From Acidimicrobiales bacterium (GTDB lineage: Bacteria > Actinomycetota > Acidimicrobiia > Acidimicrobiales > VFJN01): a stretch of DNA of 5,432 bases. How positions within the stretch are numbered: the first letter of the stretch is position 1; the number at the start of each line of letters is the position of its first letter. Shown piece by piece: positions 1 to 5,432 of the stretch. The position numbers were made by a program, and so were the translations under genes. Below the pieces are notes generated by a model, which saw nothing but the letters and a program-made list of their open reading frames with translations, made no database searches and was not told where the DNA came from. The stretch is from the NCBI GenBank assembly GCA_016936035.1, contig JAFGPU010000252.1, positions 1-5,432 on the forward strand, written 5' to 3'.

Positions 1-407
1 CCGACGGCACCATCGCCGCCGTCCTCGACTGGGAGCTGTGCACGCTCGGCGATCCGCTCGCGGACGTCGGGCTGCTGCTCGTCTACTGGACCGACCGCGA
101 CGACCCCCACCCCGCGCTGCTCGACGCCTCCACCACACTGGAGGGCTTCCCGTCGCGCGCCCAGCTCGTCGAGCGCTACGCGGCCGCGTCCGGGCGTGAC
201 GTGTCAGACGTCGACTACTACGTGGCCTTCGGCTACTGGAAGCTCGCGTGCATCCTCGAGGGCGTCTACGCCCGCTACAAGGGCGGCGTGATGGGCGAAT
301 CGTCCGGGTTCGAGGGGTTCGCCGCGCAGGTCGAGATACTGGCGGACGCCGCCCGCGCGACGATCGACGGCCTACCGGCCGACCAGGTTCCCCCCGTCCC
401 CTCCTGA
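1..407 (+). CDS. Phosphotransferase family protein (APH fold, ACAD10/11 N-terminal-like), 3' part only
   Basis: This is the C-terminal 134 residues of a kinase-like protein whose start lies before the window; the reading frame begins at base 3 and stops with TGA at 405-407. The diagnostic piece is right at the edge: VLDWELCTLGDPLADVG, about residues 6-22 of the visible part. It holds the metal-binding Asp of the aminoglycoside-phosphotransferase fold (the IDWE/DFG-equivalent motif) in the form typical of stand-alone homologues of the ACAD10/ACAD11 N-terminal domain. The upstream HGD.....N catalytic loop is outside the window. The rest, including the YYVAFGYWKLACILEGVYARY segment, matches the usual helical C-lobe. 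Such proteins often sit beside acyl-CoA dehydrogenases and are thought to phosphorylate hydroxylated acyl substrates, but the substrate here is unknown. The GTG at 201 is internal, because the motif upstream of it is in the same frame. The family call is firm; the function is inference. Confidence 0.9.
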   Translation, partial: DGTIAAVLDWELCTLGDPLADVGLLLVYWTDRDDPHPALLDASTTLEGFPSRAQLVERYAAASGRDVSDVDYYVAFGYWKLACILEGVYARYKGGVMGESSGFEGFAAQVEILADAARATIDGLPADQVPPVPS

Positions 408-408
408 C

Positions 409-413
409 GAGAG
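409..413 (+). promoter_or_regulatory. Weak Shine-Dalgarno-like purine run for the PAC2 gene
   Basis: GAGAG lies in the 12-base gap after the phosphotransferase stop, leaving six bases before the ATG at 420. The spacing is normal for a ribosome-binding site, although the match to GGAGG is partial. It supports ATG 420 as the start and, with the short gap, favours a shared transcript. Confidence 0.5.
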
Positions 414-419
414 ATCCAG

Positions 420-1292
420 ATGGCGCTGTACGAGCTGATCGAACAACCCGACCTCGACGAGCCGGTGCTCGTGCTCGCGCTCGACGGGTGGATCGACGCC
501 GGTCTCGCCGCCGCCACGGCCGCCGAGGTGCTGAGCGACAAGCTCGACACGGTCACGGTGGCCAGGTTCTCCACCGACGAGCTGCTCGACTACCGGGCGC
601 GCCGACCGGTCGCCCACCTGTCCGACGGCGTGCTGCGCGGGCTCACCTGGCCCGACATCGAGCTACGGGCCGCCATCGACGGCGATGGAAACGAGATGCT
701 GTTCCTGGTGGGCGCCGAGCCCGATCGGCTGTGGCACCGCTTCACCGACGAGGTCGTGACCCTGGCCCTCGACTTCGGGGCACGCCTGTGCGTCGGCCTC
801 GGCGCCTACCCGTTCGCCGCGCCCCACACCCGGTCGCCGCGGGTCGCGTGCACCGCCTCGACACCTCGCCTGGCGGAGGGCACGTTCCTCCGGTCGTCGC
901 TCGACTTCCCGGGGGGCGTCCAGGCGGCCATCGAGCAGGGCTGCGACGAGCGGGGCATCCCGGCGGTGGGGCTCTGGGCCCAGATCCCCCACTACGTCCC
1001 GGCGAACATGCCGTTCCCGGCGGGCAGCGTCGCGCTGATCGAGGGTCTCAGCCTGGTCGGCGACCTGGCGCTCCCGCTCGGCGACCTGTCGACGCAGGCC
1101 GATGCCACCCGCGCCCGCCTGGACGAGCTCATCGCCCAGAACCCCGAGCACGTGGCCATGCTGCGGCAACTGGAGGCGGCGTGGGAGCAGGCCGAACCGC
1201 CGGCGACGCCCATCGGGCTGTCCGACCTGCCCACGGGCGACGAGCTGGTCGCCGAGCTCGAGGAGTTCCTCCGCGACCAGCGCAACGACTGA
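420..1292 (+). CDS. PAC2 (proteasome assembly chaperone 2-like) family protein
   Basis: The 290-residue product has the pattern of actinobacterial PAC2-family proteins. An N-terminal strand-helix unit (PVLVLALDGWIDAGLAA, about 15-31) is followed by the conserved DELLDYRARRP (53-63). A glycine-rich strand and loop leads to PHT (LGAYPFAAPHTRSP, 127-140). GLWAQIPHYV (184-193) precedes a Pro-rich turn and a helix. The tail, LPTGDELVAELEEFLRDQ (270-287), resembles the charged helical end of full-length members, so the protein appears complete. No signal peptide or membrane segment is seen, so it is probably cytosolic. The family is named after a eukaryotic proteasome-assembly chaperone subunit. 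In bacteria the fold is known but the role is not, and proteasome assembly should not be assumed. It starts 12 bases after the phosphotransferase stop, suggesting a shared operon. Family assignment is strong; function is unknown. Confidence 0.9.
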   Translation: MALYELIEQPDLDEPVLVLALDGWIDAGLAAATAAEVLSDKLDTVTVARFSTDELLDYRARRPVAHLSDGVLRGLTWPDIELRAAIDGDGNEMLFLVGAEPDRLWHRFTDEVVTLALDFGARLCVGLGAYPFAAPHTRSPRVACTASTPRLAEGTFLRSSLDFPGGVQAAIEQGCDERGIPAVGLWAQIPHYVPANMPFPAGSVALIEGLSLVGDLALPLGDLSTQADATRARLDELIAQNPEHVAMLRQLEAAWEQAEPPATPIGLSDLPTGDELVAELEEFLRDQRND

Positions 1293-1295
1293 CCG

Positions 1296-1308
1296 GCACC
1301 GACGGTGC
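1296..1308 (+). other. Small perfect hairpin after the PAC2 gene
   Basis: GCACC-GAC-GGTGC forms a 5-bp stem with a 3-base loop, beginning four bases after the PAC2 stop codon. It directly abuts the larger inverted repeat starting at 1310. It has no T-run, so it is not a classical intrinsic terminator. It could be a 3'-end structure protecting or ending the upstream transcript, or chance in GC-rich DNA. Confidence 0.4.
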
Positions 1309-1309
1309 G

Positions 1310-1333
1310 CCCCTTGACCGGCGGGTCAAGGGG
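1310..1333. promoter_or_regulatory. 10-bp perfect inverted repeat, candidate operator (or 3' hairpin)
   Basis: CCCCTTGACC (1310-1319) and GGTCAAGGGG (1324-1333) are exact reverse complements separated by GGCG. The TTGACC and GGTCAA cores are 10 bp apart centre to centre, about one helical turn, as expected for a dimeric helix-turn-helix regulator. The left core is also the best -35-like hexamer for the downstream gene, so a bound protein would cover the promoter. As RNA it would be a strong hairpin, but no T-run follows, which argues against a standard terminator. The symmetry is directly visible; its role and the cognate regulator are inference. Confidence 0.55.
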
Positions 1334-1344
1334 GAGGCTAGGTT
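1314..1344 (+). promoter_or_regulatory. Candidate promoter for the LLM oxidoreductase gene, possibly leaderless
   Basis: TTGACC (1314-1319) resembles a -35 element, and TAGGTT (1339-1344) fits the actinobacterial TANNNT -10 pattern. The spacer is 19 bp, a little long. If transcription starts seven bases after the -10 box, the first base is 1351, the A of the ATG. That is the geometry of leaderless mRNAs common in actinobacteria. The alternative is a leadered transcript using the purine run GGGGAGG (1331-1337) as Shine-Dalgarno, but it lies 13 bases from the ATG, farther than usual. Confidence 0.5.
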
Positions 1345-1350
1345 GCCGGC

Positions 1351-2361
1351 ATGAAGATCGACGGGGGCATACGAGGTGGGCTCGACGAGGCGACGGCGGC
1401 CGCCGCCGCCCAGGAGCAGCGCGGCTACGACGGCATCTGGGTGCCCGAGACCAGCCACGACCCGTTCCTGCCGCTGCTCCTCGCCGCCCAGCAGACCGAG
1501 CGGCTCGATCTGGCCACGGGCATCGCCGTGGCGTTCGCGCGCAGCCCCATGACGCTGGCGCAGACCGCGTGGGATCTGCAGTCGGCGTCGCACGGTCGCT
1601 TCATCCTCGGGCTCGGCAGCCAGATCAAGGCCCACATCACCCGCCGGTTCTCGATGCCGTGGTCGCACCCCGCGGCCCGCATGCGCGAGATGATCCTGGC
1701 CATCCGGGCGATCTGGGCGTGCTGGAACGACGGCACCAAGCTCGACTTCCGCGGCGACTTCTACACGCACACGCTGATGACCCCGTTCTTCAACCCGGGG
1801 CCCAACCCCTACGGCGACGCCCGCATCTTCCTCGCGGGGGTGGGCGAGCTCATGACCGAGGTGGCGGGCGAGGTGGCCGACGGGTTCATCTGCCACGGGT
1901 TCACCACCCGGCGCTACCTCGACGAGGTCACCCTGCCGGCCCTCGAGAAGGGGCGGGCGAAGGCCGGCAAGACCATGGAGGGCTTCGAGCTCTCGGGCCC
2001 GATGTTCGTGGTCACCGGTCGGGACGAGGCCGAGATGGCCGAGGCCGCCAAGGGCGTCCGGGCCCAGATCGCCTTCTACGGGTCGACGCCGGCCTACCGC
2101 AAGGTGCTGGACCTGCACGGCTGGGGCGACCTCCAGGACGAGCTCAACCGCATGTCCAAGGAGGGGCGGTGGGACGAGATGGGCACCCTCGTCGACGACG
2201 AGATCCTCGAGGCGTTCGCCGTCGTCGCACCGCTCGACGAGGTCGCCGCCGGCCTGCGGGCCCGCTGGGGCGACGTGCTCGACCGCCTCAGCTTCTACAC
2301 CCCCTACGACAGCGACGACGCCCAGTGGGACCGGGTGATCGCCGACCTCAAGGCCGGCTGA
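1351..2361 (+). CDS. LLM-class F420-dependent oxidoreductase (MSMEG_2256-like, TIGR03617-type)
   Basis: The product is 336 residues, the usual length for single-domain luciferase-like (TIM-barrel) oxidoreductases. It starts directly with the first barrel strand (MKIDGGI). GYDGIWVPETSHDPFLPL (25-42) and LATGIAVAFARSPMTLAQTA (54-73) are typical barrel segments. HGRFILGLGSQIKAHITRRF (81-100) followed by SMPW is characteristic of the MSMEG_2256-like group. The central LMTPFFNPGPNP (142-153) and AGEVADGFICHGF (172-184) also fit. Family members use deazaflavin F420 for hydride transfer, but the substrate of this subgroup is not known to me and cannot be read from sequence. No signal peptide is visible, so it is probably cytosolic. 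It lies 58 bases after the PAC2 gene and appears to have its own promoter, so it may be a separate unit. It converges with the FAAL-like gene. Use of F420 rather than FMN is a family inference. Confidence 0.9.
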   Translation: MKIDGGIRGGLDEATAAAAAQEQRGYDGIWVPETSHDPFLPLLLAAQQTERLDLATGIAVAFARSPMTLAQTAWDLQSASHGRFILGLGSQIKAHITRRFSMPWSHPAARMREMILAIRAIWACWNDGTKLDFRGDFYTHTLMTPFFNPGPNPYGDARIFLAGVGELMTEVAGEVADGFICHGFTTRRYLDEVTLPALEKGRAKAGKTMEGFELSGPMFVVTGRDEAEMAEAAKGVRAQIAFYGSTPAYRKVLDLHGWGDLQDELNRMSKEGRWDEMGTLVDDEILEAFAVVAPLDEVAAGLRARWGDVLDRLSFYTPYDSDDAQWDRVIADLKAG

Positions 2362-2367
2362 CCCGAC

Positions 2368-2417
2368 GCGGCCGGGAGCCCCTCGGCGAGCGCGACGGCG
2401 GCGCGGCCGGGGAGCCC
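2368..2417. repeat. Near-perfect short direct repeat in the convergent gap
   Basis: GCGGCCGGGAGCCC (2368-2381) recurs as GCGGCCGGGGAGCCC (2403-2417), differing by one extra G, with starts 35 bases apart. Both copies lie between the stop codons of the converging LLM and FAAL-like genes. In DNA this GC-rich it may be a small tandem duplication or chance; no function is evident. Confidence 0.4.
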
Positions 2418-2425
2418 GACCCGGC
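2406..2425. terminator. Possible GC-only hairpin between convergent genes
   Basis: GCCGGG (2406-2411) and CCCGGC (2420-2425) can pair around an 8-base loop, midway between two converging stop codons. No T-run follows on either strand, so this is not a canonical intrinsic terminator. Hairpins without U-tracts have been proposed as terminators in actinobacteria, and a bidirectional one would suit this position. Short GC palindromes are also frequent here by chance. Confidence 0.25.
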
Positions 2426-2437
2426 GGGCGCGCGACC

Positions 2438-4084
2438 TCAGGCGTCGACCAGGGCGAGCTGGCCGTCGTCGTAGCGCCGCTTGCACAGCGAGCGCTGCAG
2501 CTTCCCCGAGCTCGTCTTCGGCAGGGTGCCGGGAGCGACGAGCACGATGTCCTTCGCCGGAACGCCGACGACCTCGCGCACGCGTTCCGCCACGACCTTG
2601 CGCACGACGCTCAGGTCGTCGGCCTTGGACTCGGCCACGACGACCAGCGTCTCGCGCCCCCGGTCGCCCTCGACGCCGAAGGCGATGACGTTGCCGGCCC
2701 GGACGCCGTCGAGCTCGCCCACGGCCCGCTCGACGTCCTCCGGGAAGACGTTGCGGCCGCCCACGATGATGACGTCCTTGATGCGCCCGCACATCACCAG
2801 GCGGCCGTCGAGCGTGTACGCGAGGTCGCCGGTGCGCAGCCACCCGTCGTGGAACAGCTCGGCGTTGGCGTCGGGACGCTTGTAGTAGCCGGGCGTCACG
2901 GAGGTGCCGCTGATCTCGAGCTCGCCCACCTCGCGGTCGCGCAGGGGCGCGCCGGTCTCCGGATCGACGATGCGGATCTCGAGTCCCGGCACGGCCCGTC
3001 CGAGCAGCGGCAGCCGGCGGCTGCCGGCGGTGCCGGGCCGGACGGGCGCCGCGTAGCGCTCGGTCTCGAGGACGCGGCGATCGACGCAGTCGGTCTGCAT
3101 GCCGCCCATCGGCTCGGGGAACGCGCCGGCGATGGCCACCTCGGCCATGCCGAACGCGGGGAACACGGCGCCGGGCAGGAGCCCGTGGCGCCGGCCGGCC
3201 TCGACGAAGGCCTCGACCTGGTCGGGGTCGATCGGCTCGGCACCGTTGAGGGCGATGCGCAGCCGCGAGAGGTCGAGGCCGTCGGCGCGGTTGAGGGCCC
3301 GGGTGGCGAGGACGTAGCTGAAGTTGGGGCCGGCGGTGGCGGTGCCACCGTAGGTCGACAGCCACTCCATCCAGCGGGCGGGCCGGGCGGTGAAGTCCTG
3401 CGGTGCGCCGAGCACGAGCGTCGTGCCGGTGGTCATCGTCAACGTCAGGATGCCGACGAGCCCCATGTCGTGGTACAGCGGCAGCCACGAGACGACGACG
3501 TCGTCGTCGACGTCGAGCTGCGCCGCCTCGGCGATGGCGTCGAGGTTGGCCCGCAGCACCCGGTCGGGCAGCATCACCCCCTTCGGGTCGGAGGTCGACC
3601 CGCTGGTGAACTGCAGGATGACGAGCCGCTCGGGGTCGTCGGCCGGGCGGACCCACGCAGCGGGGTCGCCGGTGGCCAGGTCGTCGAAGCCGATCATCGG
3701 CGGGTCGCCGGGCTCGGGGCTGACGAACGCCGCCAGCTCCGGGTCGACCACGCAGATCTTGGTGTCGGCGTTGTGGATGCGCTGGCGGGTCTGCGCGACG
3801 AACTCCTCGATCGACGACAGTCGCATCGGGAGGGGCAGCACCACGATGGTGGCGCCGACGAGCCAGGTGGCCTGGATGGCGGTCACCAGCTCGCGGGTGG
3901 TCGGCGACAGCAGCGCGACGTGGTCGCCGGGGCGGACACCCCGCGCCTGGAGCGCAGCCGCGTAACCCTTGGCCTGGGCGTGCAACTCGCGCCACGGGAC
4001 GACGTCTTCACCACCACCGACCACGAACGTGACGGCGGTGTCGCGCGCCGCGGCGCGCTCGAGGCGTTGGAGGAGTGAGGGCAT
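2438..4084 (-). CDS. Fatty acyl-AMP ligase-like adenylate-forming enzyme (FAAL/FadD family)
   Basis: The 548-residue product belongs to the ANL (acyl/aryl-CoA synthetase) superfamily, which activates carboxylic acids with ATP to acyl-AMP. In order, it has the P-loop FTSGSTSDPKG (159-169), WLPLYHDMGLVG (200-211), NGAEP (280-284), FGMAE (311-315), RTGD with ribose-binding Asp420, the hinge region GRIKDVIIVGGRN (433-445), and LPKTSSGKLQR (521-531) with the adenylation lysine Lys528. YHDMGLVG, NGAEP and the extra segment before IVDPETG (about 331-371) are FAAL-like. FAALs pass acyl-AMP to an acyl carrier protein rather than to CoA. The short link before RTGD is more like CoA ligases, so specificity is open. 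ATG at 4084 is preferred because MPSLLQRLERAA is the family-like N-terminus. The frame is open to an ATG at 4240, but that would add an unconserved 52 residues and overlap leuS. No clear ribosome-binding site is seen. No polyketide or peptide synthase gene adjoins. Confidence 0.88.
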   Translation of the reverse strand: MPSLLQRLERAAARDTAVTFVVGGGEDVVPWRELHAQAKGYAAALQARGVRPGDHVALLSPTTRELVTAIQATWLVGATIVVLPLPMRLSSIEEFVAQTRQRIHNADTKICVVDPELAAFVSPEPGDPPMIGFDDLATGDPAAWVRPADDPERLVILQFTSGSTSDPKGVMLPDRVLRANLDAIAEAAQLDVDDDVVVSWLPLYHDMGLVGILTLTMTTGTTLVLGAPQDFTARPARWMEWLSTYGGTATAGPNFSYVLATRALNRADGLDLSRLRIALNGAEPIDPDQVEAFVEAGRRHGLLPGAVFPAFGMAEVAIAGAFPEPMGGMQTDCVDRRVLETERYAAPVRPGTAGSRRLPLLGRAVPGLEIRIVDPETGAPLRDREVGELEISGTSVTPGYYKRPDANAELFHDGWLRTGDLAYTLDGRLVMCGRIKDVIIVGGRNVFPEDVERAVGELDGVRAGNVIAFGVEGDRGRETLVVVAESKADDLSVVRKVVAERVREVVGVPAKDIVLVAPGTLPKTSSGKLQRSLCKRRYDDGQLALVDA

Positions 4085-4119
4085 CACCGGTCCGACCTGC
4101 CCATCCCGAGGCGGGTTAC

Positions 4120-4146
4120 ACATCGACTTCCCGCTGTGACCGATGT
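4120..4146. promoter_or_regulatory. Weak candidate operator in the divergent region
   Basis: ACATCG (4120-4125) and CGATGT (4141-4146) are exact reverse complements separated by 15 bases, about two helical turns between centres. The left arm touches the loose -10 match of the minus-strand gene. A 6-bp match at this spacing is not rare by chance, so this is only a candidate. Confidence 0.25.
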
Positions 4147-4200
4147 CTCGTGCTCCGACGTGCACCGATACCGACTTCCAGGGCAGCGCGGAGCGCCCGG

Positions 4201-4206
4201 TACCCT
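4201..4206 (+). promoter_or_regulatory. Candidate -10 element for leuS, near-leaderless
   Basis: TACCCT fits the actinobacterial TANNNT -10 pattern and ends eight bases before the ATG at 4215. Transcription from it would begin at or just before the start codon. No Shine-Dalgarno sequence precedes this ATG (the intervening bases are TCCCGGTC), which also favours leaderless translation. TTCCAG at 4176-4181 is the nearest -35-like match, with a long 19-bp spacer. Confidence 0.4.
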
Positions 4207-4214
4207 TCCCGGTC

Positions 4215-5432
4215 ATGGCCGAGCCCACGTCGTCGAGCACCTCAGCGCCCCGGTCCGAGGCACCTCCGCACCGCTACACGGCCGCGCTCGCCGAGCAGAT
4301 CGAGACGGCATGGCAGGACCGGTGGGAGCGCGAGGGCACCTTCCTGACCCCCAACCCCGTCGGCGACCTGAGCGCCGGGTTCGACAAGGTCGCCGGCCTG
4401 CCCAAGCTGTACGTGCTCGACATGTTCCCCTACCCCAGCGGCACCGGGCTGCACGTCGGCCACCCCCTCGGCTACATCGGCACCGACGTCTACGCCCGGT
4501 ACCAGCGCATGACCGGCCACAACGTCGTCCACGCCATGGGCTACGACGCGTTCGGCCTGCCTGCCGAGCAGTACGCCGTGCAGACCGGCCAGCACCCGCG
4601 CACCACCACCGAGGCCAACATCGCGAACATGCGCCGCCAGCTGCGGCGGCTGGGCCTGGGGCACGACCCGCGCCGGTCGATCGCCACGATCGACGAGGGC
4701 TACTACCGGTGGACCCAGTGGATCTTCCTGCAGATCTTCAACGCCTGGTACGACACCGATGCCGATCGCGCCCGTCCCGTCGACGAGCTGATCGCCGAGC
4801 TCGACGCCGGCACCCGCGAGCCGGGCGAGGGCACCAACCCGACCGGGCGCCCGTGGTCCGAGCTGTCACCCTCCGAGCGCCGGGTGGTCATCGACAACCA
4901 CCGCCTGGCGTACGCGCACGAGGCACCGGTGAACTGGTGCCCGGGTCTGGGCACCGTGCTGGCCAACGAGGAGGTCACCGCCGAGGGCCGCAGCGAGCGG
5001 GGCAACTTCCCGGTGTTCCGCCGGCCGCTGCGGCAGTGGATGATGCGCATCACGGCGTACGCCGACCGGTTGCTCCGCGACCTCGACCTGCTCGACTGGC
5101 CCGAGCCCATCAAGCTGCAGCAGCGCAACTGGATCGGCCGCTCCGAGGGCGCCCGGGTGACGTTCCCCACCGTCGTCGCCGACGGGTCGGCGGGGCCCGG
5201 CATCGACGTGTTCACGACGCGTCCCGACACCCTCTTCGGCGCCACGTACATGGTGCTGGCCCCCGAGCACCCCCTGGTCGACGAGCTCACGGCCGCGGCG
5301 TGGCCCGACGACGTCCCCGCCGCCAGCCGCACGGCCTGGACGGGCGGCCACGCGACGCCGGCCGAGGCGGTCGCGGCCTACCGCCGCCAGGCCGGCGCCC
5401 GGTCCGACGTCGAGCGCCAGGTCGAGACCCGC
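4215..5432 (+). CDS. leuS: Leucyl-tRNA synthetase, N-terminal 406 residues (cut by window end)
   Basis: LeuRS charges tRNA-Leu with leucine in the cytosol and edits mischarged tRNA. After a Ser/Thr/Pro-rich lead of about 20 residues, the conserved core begins at [10 protein letters not shown] (21-30). [13 protein letters not shown] (71-83) contains the class I HIGH signature as [17 protein letters not shown] (109-121) completes the active-site face, and [15 protein letters not shown] (240-254) follows. [10 protein letters not shown] (304-313) enters the CP1 editing domain, whose Thr-rich motif TTRPDTLFG (334-342) is intact. The rest of CP1, the KMSKS loop and the anticodon-binding domain lie beyond the window. 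The segment at 185-232 is the actinobacterial insert. The CCWRC cysteines that E. coli has in the first zinc-binding region are replaced by GRSERG (258-263), as in mycobacterial LeuRS. The reading frame is intact to the last base. ATG 4215 is chosen because conserved sequence follows soon after it. Confidence 0.97.
   Translation, partial: MAEPTSSSTSAPRSEAPPHRYTAALAEQIETAWQDRWEREGTFLTPNPVGDLSAGFDKVAGLPKLYVLDMFPYPSGTGLHVGHPLGYIGTDVYARYQRMTGHNVVHAMGYDAFGLPAEQYAVQTGQHPRTTTEANIANMRRQLRRLGLGHDPRRSIATIDEGYYRWTQWIFLQIFNAWYDTDADRARPVDELIAELDAGTREPGEGTNPTGRPWSELSPSERRVVIDNHRLAYAHEAPVNWCPGLGTVLANEEVTAEGRSERGNFPVFRRPLRQWMMRITAYADRLLRDLDLLDWPEPIKLQQRNWIGRSEGARVTFPTVVADGSAGPGIDVFTTRPDTLFGATYMVLAPEHPLVDELTAAAWPDDVPAASRTAWTGGHATPAEAVAAYRRQAGARSDVERQVETR

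Larger units (their letters stand above)
4085..4214. other. Divergent intergenic region between the FAAL-like gene and leuS
   Basis: These 130 bases must hold the start signals for both divergent genes. For the minus-strand gene, TGTAAC (complement of 4115-4120) is a loose -10 match with no convincing -35 element. For leuS, TACCCT at 4201-4206 fits TANNNT. A 6-bp inverted repeat, ACATCG (4120-4125) and CGATGT (4141-4146), lies between them. I see no T-box, attenuator or small gene here, although aminoacyl-tRNA synthetase genes in other Gram-positives sometimes have a T-box. Confidence 0.6.

Noticed and set aside
201..407. GTG at 201 as the start of a separate 68-residue gene
   Set aside because: The same frame is open upstream to base 3 and carries the VLDWE phosphotransferase motif, so the GTG is an internal valine.
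1310..1333. Classical rho-independent terminator for the upstream operon
   Set aside because: The stem is strong, but GGAGGC rather than a T-run follows, and the left arm coincides with a plausible -35 box. I prefer an operator/promoter reading, with a U-less terminator kept as an alternative.
248..1354. 368-codon plus-strand open frame spanning the phosphotransferase and PAC2 genes
   Set aside because: The product is almost entirely Arg, Gly, Ala and Pro, and it overlaps two genes with conserved motifs in other frames.
1129..2118. 329-codon minus-strand open frame across the PAC2 and LLM genes
   Set aside because: It crosses two well-supported plus-strand genes and the promoter-like gap between them, and its composition is shadow-like with no domain.
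1305..2474. 389-codon plus-strand open frame over the LLM gene
   Set aside because: Arg/Gly/His-rich shadow of the true LLM frame, running past its stop into the convergent gene.
2304..3995. 563-codon minus-strand open frame in another frame of the FAAL-like gene
   Set aside because: The translation is dominated by Arg, Ala, Pro and Gly, typical of an out-of-frame reading of GC-rich coding DNA, and it runs into the end of the LLM gene on the opposite strand.
2849..4078. 409-codon plus-strand open frame antisense to the FAAL-like gene
   Set aside because: Its translation is low-complexity, rich in Gly, Arg, Ala, Asp and His, with no recognisable motif. It lies opposite a gene with every ANL motif intact. 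Long spurious antisense frames are expected at this G+C content.
4085..4214. T-box or leader attenuator controlling leuS
   Set aside because: I find no T-box-like conserved sequence or terminator/antiterminator pair, and the region is short and probably lies upstream of the transcription start.
4085..4240. N-terminal extension of the FAAL-like protein to an ATG at 4240
   Set aside because: The added 52 residues do not resemble the family. The extension would overlap the leuS start by 26 bases and consume the whole divergent promoter region.
4703..5332. 209-codon minus-strand open frame antisense to leuS
   Set aside because: It lies opposite conserved LeuRS sequence and has a Ser/Arg-rich composition with no family resemblance.

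Overview
The window looks like an ordinary chromosomal stretch from a high-GC actinobacterium (roughly 70% G+C by eye, not counted). The best clade marker is the partial leucyl-tRNA synthetase. It carries the actinobacterial insert and the cysteine-free version of the first zinc-binding region that I know from mycobacterial LeuRS. The actinobacterial-type PAC2 protein and the F420-type luciferase-like oxidoreductase agree. Placement near Acidimicrobiia (Iamia/Ilumatobacter-like) is a guess from gene content, not something proved here.

Layout: (1) 1-407, + strand, the 3' end of an aminoglycoside-phosphotransferase-fold protein of the ACAD10/11-N-terminal-like type. (2) 420-1292, + strand, a PAC2-family protein starting 12 bases after the first gene's stop, so probably cotranscribed with it. 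(3) 1293-1350, a short gap packed with two back-to-back perfect hairpins and a candidate leaderless promoter. (4) 1351-2361, + strand, an F420-dependent-type LLM oxidoreductase (MSMEG_2256-like). (5) 2362-2437, a convergent gap with a GC-only hairpin and a near-perfect direct repeat. (6) 2438-4084, - strand, an acyl-adenylate-forming enzyme with fatty acyl-AMP ligase (FAAL) hallmarks. (7) 4085-4214, a divergent intergenic region of about 130 bases. (8) 4215-5432, + strand, leuS, truncated by the window edge. No gap exceeds 300 bases without a gene.

The genes suggest lipid/acyl activation and F420-linked redox metabolism beside a housekeeping synthetase. Nothing shows that they form one pathway. 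I see no mobile element, CRISPR array, tRNA, rRNA, phage gene or defence system. The most interesting parts are the compact operator/promoter-like sequence just upstream of the LLM gene and the solitary FAAL-like enzyme with no polyketide or peptide synthase beside it. I do not see a convincing new biological system.
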